Assembly: GCA_024291935.2 (NCBI GenBank)
Contig: CM044313.1
Location: 82,645,001-82,709,000, forward strand
Direction: 5' to 3'
From: Okapia johnstoni
Taxonomy: Eukaryota; Chordata; Mammalia; Artiodactyla; Giraffidae
Length of the DNA stretch: 64,000 nucleotides
Below are positions 22,326 through 34,107 of the stretch, in pieces. Made by a program: the position numbers and the translations under genes. Numbering within the stretch: position 1 is the stretch's first letter; the number at the start of each line of letters is the position of its first letter. A model generated the notes under the pieces. The model searched no databases. It saw only the letters and a program-made list of their open reading frames with translations, and was not told where the DNA came from.

Positions 22326-22543
22326 AAGTGAAAGTGTTAGTAGCTCAGTCATGTGTGAATCTTTGCAACCCCATGGACTGTAGCCCATCAGGCTCCTCTG
22401 TCCATGGAATTCTCCAGACAAGAATACTGGAGTGGGTAGCCATTCCCTTCACCAAGGGATCTTCCCAACCCAGGGATTGAACCTGGGTCTCCTGCACTGG
22501 CAGGCAGATTCTTTACCACTGAGCCACTGGAGAAGTCCAGGGC
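22326..22543 (-). mobile_element. Bov-tA SINE with perfect target-site duplication
   Basis: Antisense Bov-tA flanked by identical 11-base duplications AGGCAGAGTGA at 22315-22325 and 22544-22554. Confidence 0.95.
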
Positions 22544-22554
22544 AGGCAGAGTGA

Positions 22555-23761
22555 GGAGAGTGGAAAACCACACAGGGCTGGAGAAGCTAGGCTTTGTGAG
22601 GCAGTAGCTTGGGCTTCATTCTTAAAACGCTTTTAGGAGAGGAATGCATGAACAGATTTCCATGTCAGAATGATCACACTGGCTCCAGGGAGGCCAGCAG
22701 AATGGAGGCATGGAGACGGGTGAGGAATCCAGGCAAGACAAGATGGCGCCTGGCCTCTGGGAGTCTCTGTAGGCCCACACTTACTCTGTATCTCAGGTAA
22801 AACTCCAGCACGGCTCTGTTTACAGCTCTCTGCCTCTGCTAGACTGTCAGTCCCTTGAGTGCAGAAACTGGAATTTACTCATCTCTGGAGCCTTAGTGCT
22901 CCCAGGTGATAAGTCTCAGTTAAGGGTTGGTGGCACTTGTTGAAGGACAGAACTCCTTAATTACAAAAATGATTTCCCTGGATTCCTCATCACCAGACCC
23001 CCACCACCACCCCGTCTCTGCCATGGCTGCCTGCACAAATCTCCTCAGCAACTACTGTACTTCTTTTACATTTGGTCACTCCAAGGTGTAGGCTGACTCA
23101 CACTTTACTTCTTGAAGCATAGACTTTAATTTTTTAGTCTTCACAGCCTTCAGAACATCTTATGCTGCCCTCTTCTCTCATTACAGCCTAGCTCATCCCA
23201 TCAAGACTTCACACAAGTTGGGCTTAAAGTTCTCCTCCCCTACCATCTTGAAAGTTTCCCAGGGGTAAGCTCACTTATGTGGAGAAGCTACTCCCTTCCA
23301 TATGATTTCCTAAATCCATCTCATTATTTAAGTATAAAAATAAAACAGTCCCACCCTCTGCAAGAAGCATTCATGAACTAACCTGGTAGAGAATTCCACC
23401 CAGCCTTAATCCCATTATTGTGTATTCCTGTCAACTGCATATGATTTGATGTTTTCCCTTCAAGGACATAATAGCAAGTCCTTGTGTCTACCTCCCTTGC
23501 CTGTACCGTCAAGCTCCTACTCTGTATTCCCCTTGCCCTGATCCCTGGACCAGCCAAAGTTTCCTGGACTTGTTCCAGGTCACAGGGGTCTTCTATTTTG
23601 ACCTGTTTGCAAGAACTCGGGCTTGACTAGGACAGACTCAGAAGCAGAAAACCCACTGTAGCCACTGCCCACCTCCAGGCCTGGACCATACCTCACCCTG
23701 GCCCGCTGGCTTCCCAGCAGTGAGCACTGTGTTACCCAGAAGGGCTTCTTAAGACACTCTA
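22555..23761. other. Old repeat-like then unassigned sequence
   Basis: About 22100-22760, outside the SINE copies, reads like a common old mammalian repeat (CAGATTTCCATGTCAGAATG, GATCACACTGGCTCC) that I cannot name. The rest is unassigned. Confidence 0.35.
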
Positions 23762-23762
23762 T

Positions 23763-23982
23763 GTGTGTGCTCAGTCACTCAGTTGTGTTCAACTCTTTAC
23801 AACCCTATGGGCTATAGCCCACCAGGTTACTTTGGCTATGGGATTTTGCAGGCAAGAATTCTAGAGTGGGTTGCCATTACCTACTTTGGGAGATATTCCC
23901 GACACAGGCATCGAACCTGAGTCTGCTGTGTCTCCTGCATTGGCAGGTGGGTTCTTTACCACTGTGCCACCTGGGAAGCCCA
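23763..23982 (-). mobile_element. Bov-tA SINE
   Basis: Antisense copy with a small internal duplication (CTGCTGTGTCTCCTGCATTG). Imperfect flanking duplication AGACACTCTA / AGACGCTCTA. Confidence 0.9.
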
Positions 23983-25149
23983 CAGACGCTCTAGTGGAAT
24001 TAAAATCCACTAGATTTTACTAGTATCCTAGAGATATTCCTCTCCCTGGATGCTTTCATCTACATGGGGCTGGTGCCCTTCCTTCCACAGGTTTGTGCTA
24101 ATGTCACCAGACACAAAACAGAAGACTCAGTAAAATGAGAATTTTAGGTGAAAAATGGGCACTTCTTTAGTAATTATTCCCAAATATTGTATGAATTTTT
24201 AATTCCATAAATAAAATTTTAATTTTAATTTGACAACTTAGTTTGTACTTGCTACTCAGTTTTTAGAAAAATCATATTTACTCTTAACAGGCAAATAATT
24301 ATACAGAAAACAAAACACATATACATTATTAAAACTTGGAACTCTTGAAAATATCCTTTATGTTCTCTGTTTCTCACTCTCATGGACATCTCTTACAAGG
24401 ACAGATTTGCAAACATCTTTATAGCTCACCTGAAGTCCCTTGCCTCTGCCCAACCTTCCTCGCTCAGCTTATAATTCTCTTCCCATGATCACTCTTTGCA
24501 TCATTAAGTTCAGCCATTTTGACCCTTCTTCCGTTCCCAAGCAATTACCATTCAATCGAGGGTTTCACCTTGACTTGCTCTGTCTTATGATGACATATCA
24601 AAACATCTCCTCTTTACAAGTCAGTGAACCACATTAAGGAAACACTGAATGGCTAGTGAGTAGTTCCCTGAGTCTTACAAATTGACCTCAAGGATCAGAT
24701 TCCTCTTCCTAACTGTCCCATGCTCTCTAACTCTAGGAAATCCATCCATCAAAGCAACTCCAGGACCCCAATCCTAGTTCTGGTCTGGTCTACCATTGCT
24801 CTCCGTTAGTCAGAGAAGTGCCTAGTTGGGAAAAGCAAGGTATCAGGTAAAACCCTAAACAATTTTCTCACAGATGAATAAACTGGATTCCTCCCAGAGT
24901 CCCAGGGGACATCTTAATCGTGTTGTTTACAAAGCCATGATGTTTATTAAATGATGCCACAAAAAGGGCACATTTAGCATTACTCCAGGAGTGGAGAGTT
25001 TAACCCATTCATAAATGTATGTCTAGGGGAAAGGACAGGAAGAGGAGCTGTAACTTTGCAGTTAGTTTCCAGTTTGCACAGAGAGTAACTGGAATTGCCA
25101 GAGACTGTGGATAAAACTCAGAGAGGGAACCAGAGTAGTATTCGAAATC
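23983..25149. other. Unassigned AT-rich intronic sequence
   Basis: AT-rich, no exon or named repeat recognised. Confidence 0.35.
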
Positions 25150-25157
25150 TGATGAGA

Positions 25158-25600
25158 ACACTGGGGTACGTGTTTCTTTCTGAATTGTGGTTTTTCCCTG
25201 GGTAGATGTCCAGGGGTGGGATTGCTGGGTCATGTCATAGTTCTATTTTTAATTTTTTTAAAGGACTCTCCATACTGTTCTCCATAGTGGCAGTACCAAT
25301 ATACATTCCCACCAACAGTGCAAGAGGATTCCCTTTTCTCCACACCCTCTCCAGCATTTATCATTTGTAGATTTTTTTGGTGATACACTAGTACATGTAA
25401 AATAGATAGCTAGTGGGAAGCTGCTGTATAGCACGGGGAGCTTAGCTCTGTGCTGACCTAGAGCGATGGGAGGGAGGCTCAAGAGGAAGGGGATATAGTA
25501 TACATACAACTGATTCACTTCGTTATACAGCAGAAATTAACACAACGTTGTATAGGAATTATACACCAATTAAAAAATAAAAATAAGTCTTAAAAGAATA
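25158..25600. mobile_element. Ruminant L1 3' end with 5' inversion (twin priming)
   Basis: About 25158-25380 is antisense L1 3' region (GGGATTGCTGGGTCATGTCA, CTCCATACTGTTCTCCATAG, CATTCCCACCAACAGTGCAA). About 25390-25600 is sense L1 3' UTR (AAAATAGATAGCTAGTGGGA, GATTCACTTCGTTATACAGC) plus an A-rich tail. Matching 8-base duplications TGATGAGA flank the whole at 25150-25157 and 25601-25608. Confidence 0.85.
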
Positions 25601-26079
25601 TGATGAGACATGGATGGTCCCCAGGTGGGCTGGCTAGGAAGGAAGGATATTAGTGGGATCAAGAAAGATTTATTAATATATCAAAGGGAAAACACATTTT
25701 GAATTACCAGAAGATCATCACCAAAGACAGCCATGGTGGTAGAGAGGTAGGTGATGTCATTGCTATTTACAACTTCCATCATATTACTAGGATTCTGATC
25801 AGTTTCCTCTATTACTTCATCCTCATGAGAAAGGTAAGGTAGATAATTATTATACCCTCTTCGACTCCAAAGGAAAAGAAAGTGACGAGAAGGATTTAGG
25901 AACTTCAAAGAACACAGGTTTCCTGACTTCTGGTCCAGGGTGCCTTCCATGATGAGCAGATAGTTGTTATCGTGTTAGAACCAGCTCTGCCCTGGCCAGG
26001 AAGTTGCTTTCAGACTCATTCCAGAACTTCTGGAAGGATGTGCTGAGATTTCAGAGGCTGTGTCATAGTGAGAAGCCCA

Positions 26080-26260
26080 GGAAGAAAAACAGACCTGGGT
26101 TTGGATCCTGTCTCTTCTTTGCCAGCCTGGACTCTCTCATCTATGTCTGGGTATAATGATGGTCATGCAGAAGAGGTGCTGTGAGCCATCACTGAGCTGA
26201 CATGTGCGGAGTGCTGGCACAGAGCTGCAGTAAGCACAGACATTATTATTAACAGTGACT
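26080..26260 (+). repeat. MIR SINE
   Basis: Sense MIR blocks: GACCTGGGTTTGGATCCTGT, TGGGTATAATGATGG, GGAGTGCTGGCACAGAG and an ATTATTATTA end. Confidence 0.65.
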
Positions 26261-26399
26261 CTAACTGTGGGTTCAGGAATCTAACCTGTGTTCACATCTA
26301 TGCAAATCTTCACTAAGGTAGAGACAAAATTGATGAGAACTGGTAGTTTTTCAGAGCTACCGAAAGGCTGGTGGTATTGCATGTTTTCTGAAGTGACAA

Positions 26400-26655
26400 G
26401 AGAAAGTTACAAGCTAATGACGACTCCCATCTGTTGACTGCTCATGGTGTCAGACACTGTCATAAGCCCTTTACACGCACATCCTCATTTACTCTCCTAT
26501 CACCCTAGGAATCAGGAATTGTTCTTTACCTCAGTTTGTAGTTAGGGAAACCTTGGTTTAGTGGGGTTAAGAAATTGCCCATTGTTACGCATTTCATAAG
26601 TGATAGGATCAGGATTCATTAAGTTTATGCTCTTAAATAGACACGTTAACCATTC
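26400..26655 (-). repeat. MIR SINE
   Basis: Antisense MIR blocks: AAGCCCTTTACACGCACATC, TTAGGGAAACCTTGGTTTAG and AAGTGATAGGATCAGGATTC. Confidence 0.65.
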
Positions 26656-26884
26656 CACCCATTTGGTTGGGTTGGTAACCCAACCAAACCATTCTTTGTA
26701 GGGGTGTGTGTGTTTGTGCATGCATGTGTGCATTGGTACTCATGCTTTCGGAAGAAAATACCTCAAGTATTAGCAGTATATACCTCCAGGTGGTAGGATT
26801 ACAGGTGTTCACTTTCTTCTTTTTGCCTTGATGAACTGAGTATGCACTGTTCTTATCATTTAAAATATTTCATTTTGTATAAAA

Positions 26885-27080
26885 CAGGTAACTAATGAGA
26901 ACCTACTATATAGCACAGGGAACTCTACTTAATCCACTGTGGTGACTTGAATGGGAAGGAAGTCCAAAAGGGATGGGATACAAGTATATGTGCGGCTGAT
27001 TCATTTTGCTGTACAGCAGAAACTAACAAAATGTTATAAAGTAACTACTCCAGTAACAATTAATTTTAAAAATAAATATT
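26885..27080 (+). mobile_element. L1 3' UTR fragment
   Basis: CTACTATATAGCACAGGGAAC, then GGCTGATTCATTTTGCTGTA, CAGCAGAAACTAACAAAATG and an A-rich end. 5'-truncated to about 200 bases. Confidence 0.8.
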
Positions 27081-27256
27081 TTTCATTTTGACAACAAATA
27101 TAAACTTTGCAAATCAAAACAAGGGTTCAAAAAATATAATGAAAATGACCACACCTTGGACACATATTGGGGGAAGAAAGCTCTAAATAGTCACGGCATT
27201 TTCAGGGTCTGTTGTAGTTAAACTTACAAGGTTTTTTTTTTTTTTCAGTCAAAGAA

Positions 27257-27565
27257 AAGTGAAAAGAGAGTGCAAGTTGCTCACTCATGTCCGACTCTTC
27301 ACGACCCCATGAACTATACAGTCCATGAATTCTCCAGGCCAGAATACTGGAGTGGGTAGCCTTTCCCTTCTGCAGGGGATCTTCTCAACCCAGGGATCAA
27401 ACCCAGGTCTCCCGCATTGCAGATGGATTCTTTACCAGCTGAGCCACCAGGGAAGCCCAAGAATACTGGAGTAAGTAGCCTATCCCTTCTCCAGCAGATC
27501 TTTCCAACCCAGGAATCAAACCAGAGTTTCCTGCATTGCAGGTAGATTCTTTACTAACTGAGCTA
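27257..27565 (-). mobile_element. Bov-tA SINE with doubled tRNA-derived head
   Basis: Antisense Bov-tA in which the tRNA-derived half occurs twice (about 27350-27458 and 27459-27565; both contain CCCAGG/CCCAGGAATCAAACC-type B boxes and GATTCTTTAC). Perfect 12-base duplication TCAGTCAAAGAA at 27245-27256 and 27566-27577. Confidence 0.92.
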
Positions 27566-27577
27566 TCAGTCAAAGAA

Positions 27578-30003
27578 GGCTTCAGAATAAAACAAACTTC
27601 TTGAAAATAAAAATTACGTTCCTCTTTGCCACCTAAAAGCTCACAGTCCATAAGTCCTGGCTTTTGGGCAGAAGATCTGAGTTCTAAATCTTAAATCTCT
27701 TTATGATCTGAGCATCAACAATAATCCAAAGATTTTTCAATTATTTACTCTAGAACACCATCAACGAGTTCTTAAATCTGTTTTGCTTTACTACATTTTC
27801 TCTTTGCATGACGATTTATAACTTGTGAGCAAACCCCTTTTCTTCGCCGGTCATTTCTAAGGATAAAATGATGAAAGATCCCCAAAGCAAACATTCGTCT
27901 GTTTGCTCTGAACTCTGAAGTCTTCTTCCAGAGAACTGCAATGATAAATTAATCCTCTGTACCCCCTGAAAACAGAGCTAGTTCTCAAGGATGACCTCAG
28001 TGGGGGAGGAAAGGAATTAAAAGCAAATTGAAGGAACTCAAACATCATGACCTTTTCCTGTTTTCCTGCTGTTGGCAATAGTGCAGGAGATGTGAGAGAG
28101 CTGGTCCACCAGTCCTCTAGAGCTGGGGCCCAGTCCTGGGTGAGAGATCCTGGGGGGTGAGGGGGTCCCCCGGGTCATGTGATCATGTGACCTGGAGGGA
28201 GATATTTCATCTAGTGGGCTTATGCTTTCCCATCTTCAAAATGAGTGTTTCAGACCAATGCAGCATCAAGAATGCACAGCAAAGACATGGTGAGTCTGGA
28301 TTTTGAAGGGAGGGTCCAGGGATATGAATTCTGTTTGAAAACCCATTAGAGATTGTTATTACAATATTTATTATATAGACTTTTATTTGGGGGAATTAAC
28401 TAAAGTATACCTTTCCTCTTCTTTCAAAAGTGAATTAATTTACATAATTTATTTTAATAATCCTGGATAGACTGGATATATTTTTCTAAATGGAATTCCT
28501 AGAGGTGATCAGAAAATCCTTTGCCCCTCCTTCTACTTTAGTCATTAGAGCACTATCATGGTGGGAGAGGGAAAGGAGGATTTTAGATTGAGTTGTGCAA
28601 ATTTGCAAAAATTATGTTTGTTTTGTTTTTATAAAATATTAGTATTTGTTTATGGAGAAAAGACTGAAACAAGCTTCCACAAACACCACCAGGATGCTAT
28701 TTTTTGTAAGGATATATTTCAATCTATTCTAAAACATGTAAGTCAGAGTGGTAAATTGGGAATACCAATATAGAAGGCCTTTTTGCATGCACAGCAAATT
28801 TTAAAAGCACATAACTTATAATGCTTCTATCTATTTTCAGGTGGACAATTATGGATATTCCAAATCTGGGTCCACTGGGGTTTAAGACTACATTCTCAAT
28901 CACTGATGTTACTGCCACAAATAACGGGACTGATTCAAGTTACACAAACCTGAGACTTTCATTTTAAGAAGCAGTATTTATCTTATTCAACAAACATGCA
29001 CTGAGTTTTCATTATGTCTTAGGTGTTCAGCTAATCAGAGATGCCTACCCAACCCAAACCGTGAAGCTCTGGCTTTTTTTCAGTGCTGTTGATGAAACAC
29101 TAAATATCAGATTTAAAAATCACTGAAGGAGAAAATGAGCTATCTGTAAGTTCCCTAGATGAACTTCACCCCTTAGTCAGTAAGGCAAGACCCTTGGGCT
29201 AAAAGATAAACTTTTAAAAACATTAAATAGAGCAGCACAGAGAAGGAAAAAGAACTTGCAGAGGTCTCACGCTATAAAACTGCAAGAGTGATGCCCACAC
29301 ATCAGTGCCCACCATCCTACTGTGTTTCCTTTGGCCTGTGTATGCTGGACAGACTCCAGCATAGAAATGATTTGAATTGTCTTGTTCTAAATCATAACAC
29401 AGAGAGTGTACTTTCTTTGTCTCAAAAGCGACTGAGACCTGACTGGGCTATCAGAGTTATGAAATACCAACAGATAGCTCTGAAGAGCAAAGATTCCTGG
29501 AGAGTTGAGGGTTGTTTTTTTTTTTTTTAATCACTGCTTACTTAAGACAGCTAGTAACAGAATGAAATAAATCTCATAAAGATCTATTTCCCAGTCACCG
29601 AACTATTATTTTTCTCCACAAGCCGAGGTCACTCATCAGTTTTTAGGCTTGAAATGTCAAAATGAAAAAAGAAAAAAACCCAAAAATCAGGAATGAGCAA
29701 AATGTTCTGAGGAAGCAGCCATGCAGATGTGACCAAGTCACAGCTTACAGTCATTTCTCTGCCTTTTATTGCAGAGTCGAAAAATTTTTAAAGGATGTCC
29801 ATAAATTCAAGAAGTGTTCTGTCACTTCATCTTTGATGCCTTGTTGTCATGAAATCAGCCTTATTAGACTCCAGGAATCCCTTTTAAGCTCAAGCTTTGA
29901 CTCAAGAGGTGTATTAGTTAAAAACAGAGAATATAAGCATGTCCTATTCCACATCTTCAGACTTGGCAACCAGTGACTAGCAACAGAGGAGGGGAAACAG
30001 TTG
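27578..30003. other. Unassigned intronic sequence
   Basis: AT-rich, low repeat content, T-run at 29515-29528. Short open frames only. Confidence 0.35.
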
Positions 30004-30011
30004 CTCTAACC

Positions 30012-30223
30012 CAGTGGTCCCCAACCTTTTTGGCACCAGGGACCAATTTCATGGAAGATAGTTTTTCCACAGATGGGGCAGGGTCGGGGGGAGTGGTGCG
30101 GGGATGGTTTGGGGATGATTCAAATGGATTACATTTATTGTGCACTTTATTTCTATTATTATTAATAACATGAGCTCCACCTCAGATCATTAGGCATTAG
30201 ATTTCAGAGGTTGGGGACCCCTG
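30012..30223 (+). mobile_element. hAT-type non-autonomous DNA transposon
   Basis: Terminal inverted repeats CAGTGGTCCCCAACCTTT and AGGTTGGGGACCCCTG, with 8-base target duplications CTCTAACC (30004-30011) and CTCTAACT (30224-30231), as hAT elements make. Internal phrase TTTATTGTGCACTTTATTTC fits a known mammalian family that I leave unnamed. Confidence 0.8.
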
Positions 30224-30231
30224 CTCTAACT

Positions 30232-30990
30232 GGTCACATTCTTCTCCAGACCTGGAGACCCCAGAAGAGGAGTCAACAGATAGAAGGAGTTTTTTTCAGG
30301 TGTTTCCTCCTCCTGGCATCAAAATCTGGCTTAGCTTCTGGTGCTTTTTGTTCCTGAAGTTATTTCATATTAAATGGAATTTATCATCCAGGAATATGTC
30401 CTATAAATGTCCAACATGGCATCAAATTCTGCATCAGAGGCAGGAGAGGTAGACACCCCATAAACCTCTCCTCTTTGGGGCAGCCCTCATCTCTGGGCAA
30501 GGTTGCAGCCAGCCAGCTAACCTGGCTTCCCCCTGCCCCATGGTGCTCAGCTGGCATCAGGCACCCATTGACAGGCTCAGGGGATGCCTCATATATCACT
30601 ACCATGGCCACAGCTCCCACTAGGTGAGGCTGTGTGCAGTCTAGCCTCATGGCCCTTCTACCAGCTTCCACATCAGCTCTTCCTGGCTGCCATCCATTTG
30701 GAGGTTTGTTAAGTTTCTCATGTGATGTTGGTGAAGCAACAACAACATTCTAGTTTAGTGCTACCCTCAAGGTCTAAGGTGAGGGGTTCATCAGATTGTC
30801 TCAGCACACGCTGCAATTACACCCTTCAGGAGTAAAGAAAGCAAGCTACAGTCTTCACAGGGGACTCTAGAGTGCCCAGGAAATTGGAACAAATCCACAT
30901 TTCTCTGTCCACCTTTGTTTCTAGTGGTCACTTTCAAGTTATTGTCAACAAGGGTCTTAACCTTTCAATGAGTTCTGGGAGGAAGCCAAG
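30232..30990. other. Unassigned intronic sequence
   Basis: Nothing recognised. Confidence 0.35.
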
Positions 30991-31447
30991 TACAGTTGAC
31001 CCTTGAATGACACAGGTTTGAACTGCGAGGGTCCTCTTACACACGGGTGTTTTTCTAAAGTAAGTGCTCCAGTACTGGGGCTTCCCAGGTAGCGCTAGTG
31101 GTAAAGAACCTGCCTGCCAATGCCAGTGCAGGAGATGTAACAGACACAGGTTTGATCCCTGGGTCAGGAAGGTCCCCTGGAGAAGGGAATGGCAACCCAG
31201 TCCAGTATTCTTGCCTGGAAAATTCAATGGACAGAGGAACCTTGTGGGCTACAGTCCATAGCGTCACCAAGAGTCAGACATGACTGATGCAACTTAGTCC
31301 ACATGCACTCTGGTACTAGTGGAGTGATCCCTGGTTGGTTGAATCCATGGGATGCAGAACTGTGGATACAGGAGAACAGCATACAGATTTCCTACTGCTC
31401 AGAGGGTTGACGCCCCTACCTTCTGCACTGTTTAAGGGTCAACTGTA
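30991..31447. mobile_element. Pogo/Tigger-type short DNA transposon split by a SINE
   Basis: Begins TACAGTTGACCCTTGAA and ends TTTAAGGGTCAACTGTA, long inverted repeats flanked by the TA dinucleotides expected of Tc1/mariner-superfamily insertions. The element resumes after the nested SINE with GTGATCCCTGGTTGGTTGAA. Confidence 0.75.
31077..31308 (+). mobile_element. Bov-tA SINE nested in the DNA transposon
   Basis: GGGGCTTCCCAGGTAGCGCT head through AGAGTCAGACATGACTGATG. Possible diverged duplication CTCCAGTACT / CTCTGGTACT at its edges. Confidence 0.9.
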
Positions 31448-32661
31448 TTTATCACACTTTGTTTATCCATTCATCCATCAGTAGGTGAGTTGTTTCCACC
31501 TTTTGGCTGTTATAAATAATGCTGTGACAAACACTGATGTGCAAATATCTGTCAAATCCTCCTTTCAATTCTTTGGGGATATACCTAGAAATGGAGTTGC
31601 CAGTTTATGTGCTAATTACGTTTACACTTTTTAACGAACCATCATGCTGCTTTGCATTTTTTATTTTACTCACAACTCACAGTAAAAAGTTAAAGAGAAG
31701 ATACAAAACAATATATAAGTATATATTAGTCTGGACTCTGGAAATTTTGGCCTCTGTTCTCCTCTAAAGCACTCTTGTCTTCTGCTACAATGAAAAATTC
31801 CTTATAAAGACAGAATTGTGTTTTAATCATTTTTATTAGTTATTGCAAGTCCTTTATTTTCGTCCAACTTTTTCACTCAGTTTACAAGTTTTCCCAGCCT
31901 TGGTTATTCTTTGTATCAAGTTCAACCACCTTGACCCCTTTTCACTTCCCAAGCAATTACTCTTAAACATCAAATCACTGTGATTTACTGCATCTTGTTT
32001 TATCCTTCATCAGAACATCTCATTTTCTGCTGGCTAATGATCCATGATCAGGAAAAACACCTAAAGGGAGCTGGGGAAAATCCTTGGGAAAAGGGATAGA
32101 GGAGAATTACAACCAACACTCCAAGGGGAGGATGGTTGTGATGATAGAAGAATTTTGGGAGGCAGGAGGAACTTGACAGAGATAAGTAGGCTAATTTTTA
32201 AAAATTGAAAAATCAAGTTTAACAAGTAAAATAAGGATGCCATTAGATGAAATGTGTTAAGGGAGTGGTTGGGGAATGAACAATTAGAGTCAAATAGTTG
32301 GAAAAAACCATTATGGTGCTGGAGAGGAAAGTTATCCTATGGTGATTAATACCATTTTACTTTGGTTAAGGGGGTGGGGAGGTGTTAGTAACTGGTTAAG
32401 GGTGTGAGAGGGCTCTGTAGTACTGGTAAAGTTCTGTTGCTTGATTTCAGTGATGACTAATATAAAAATTCACCAGCTAAACACACTATTTGGGCCTTTC
32501 TCTTTATATTATACTTAAAATTTTTTGCAGGAAGCATTTCTGGAATGAGAGAATAAGGACCTCCAGAAATACATTTCTCCATAAAAACAATTAGACCACT
32601 GGAAAAAATTATCAAAAGCAACTTTTTCAGAACTCTGGAAATTAAAGGGTTGAAGCAGTCT
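31448..32661. other. Unassigned AT-rich sequence
   Basis: 31448-31700 has a worn L1-like texture (GGCTGTTATAAATAATGCTG is typical of antisense L1). The remainder is unassigned. Confidence 0.35.
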
Positions 32662-32805
32662 GTTGTTGTTGTTCAGCTACCAAGTCGTGGCTGACTCTTT
32701 GTGAACCCATGGACTGCAGCACACCTGGCTTCTCTGTCCTTCACTGTCTCCTAGAGATTGCTCAAATTCATGCCCATTGAGTTGACGATGCTATCTAACC
32801 ATCAA
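32662..32805 (-). mobile_element. BovB/Bov-A 3' tail fragment
   Basis: TGTTGTTGTTCAGCTACCAAG start with GTGGCTGACTCTTTGTGAAC and GCCCATTGAGTTGACGATGC, matching the antisense BovB end. Confidence 0.8.
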
Positions 32806-33189
32806 AGCAGTCTAACAAGCACTTATTCAAGAAAAATGGCTGAATCTCAGAAAACACAGTGAGTTTTGTGACATTTTAACTTACACTTTTCCATATCTTT
32901 CTCCCCAGCCCCTACAGCCTTGAAAACCAACAGCCTCACAACTATGGTAGCTGTGGAAACAAACAGTCTAGTAGCCCTGGGTCAGGGCAAGTTTGGAGGT
33001 TTGCCAAAGCCCTGTCCCCAGAGAACTGTCAGTATTGAACAGTCTGATAGCTCTCTGAAAAGCTCCATTTCCAGAACTTAACTTTGATTTGATTCAGAGT
33101 TGACTCCCCAAGAACAGCTCTACCCCTAGGTCATTTGTTGAAAAGAATCAGTGACAATTATTTAACATCTGTAGCTTCCTTAGAAAATA

Positions 33190-34100
33190 TTTGCAAATCA
33201 TATATTTGATGATACTAGATTTATATCTAGAATATATAAAGAACTCTTACACTTTAATAACAACAAATAAATGTAACTGATCCAATTTAAAAAATGAGCA
33301 AAGGATTTCAACAGACATTTCCCCCAAAGATACACAACTGGCCAAAAGCACATGAAAAGGTGTTCAACATCATTAGTCATCAGGGAATGCAAATCAAAAT
33401 CACAGTGAAATACCACTTCACACCCACTAGAATGGCTGTAATAATAAAGGCAGACAATAGCAAGTGTTGATGAGAATGTGGAGCAATTAGAAACCTCATG
33501 CACTGCTGGTGGGAAAGTAAAGTGGTGTACCCTTTTGAAACACACCATGGCAGTTCTTCAAAAAGTTACACATACAGTTTCCATATGCCCATCAATTCAA
33601 TTTCTAGGCACACATCCAAAATTACTGAAAACATATGTCCAGACAAAAACTTGTATACCAGTGTTTGCAGTAGCATTATTTGTAATAGTCTCAAGTGGAA
33701 ATGATCCAAGCGTCCACCAACTGATGGTCAAACAGATGTGGTACATCCATACTGTGGAACACTATTTGGCAATATAAAGGAATGAAGTGCTTAAATATGC
33801 TACTACATAGATGAACATTAAAAGCATTGTGCCAAATGAGAGAAGCCAGGCACAAAAGACCACATACTGAAATATCCAGAAGAGGCAAATCCATAGAGAC
33901 AAAAAGTAGATTAGTGTCACCAGGGGCTAGGAGAAGGGAGAAATGGGGAATGACCGGTAATGGGTATGGAGCTTCTTTTTGGAAGGATAAAAATGTCTTA
34001 AAAATAGATATTGGTCATATTCAACTCTATGAACATATAAAACCACTCAATTATACACTTGAAAAGGATAAATTTTATATGTAAATAGTACCTTAATAAT
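33190..34100 (+). mobile_element. Old L1 (L1M-type) 3' region
   Basis: Sense L1 phrases in order: GAAAAGGTGTTCAACATCAT, AATGCAAATCAAAATCACAG, TACCACTTCACACCCACTAG, GAATGTGGAGCAATTAGAAA and CTGATGGTCAAACAGATGTG. Many substitutions and no usable frame. Confidence 0.85.
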
Positions 34101-34107
34101 ACTGTAA

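Noticed and set aside
33478..33777. 99-residue plus-strand frame
   Set aside because: It is worn L1 ORF2/3' sequence, not a separate gene.
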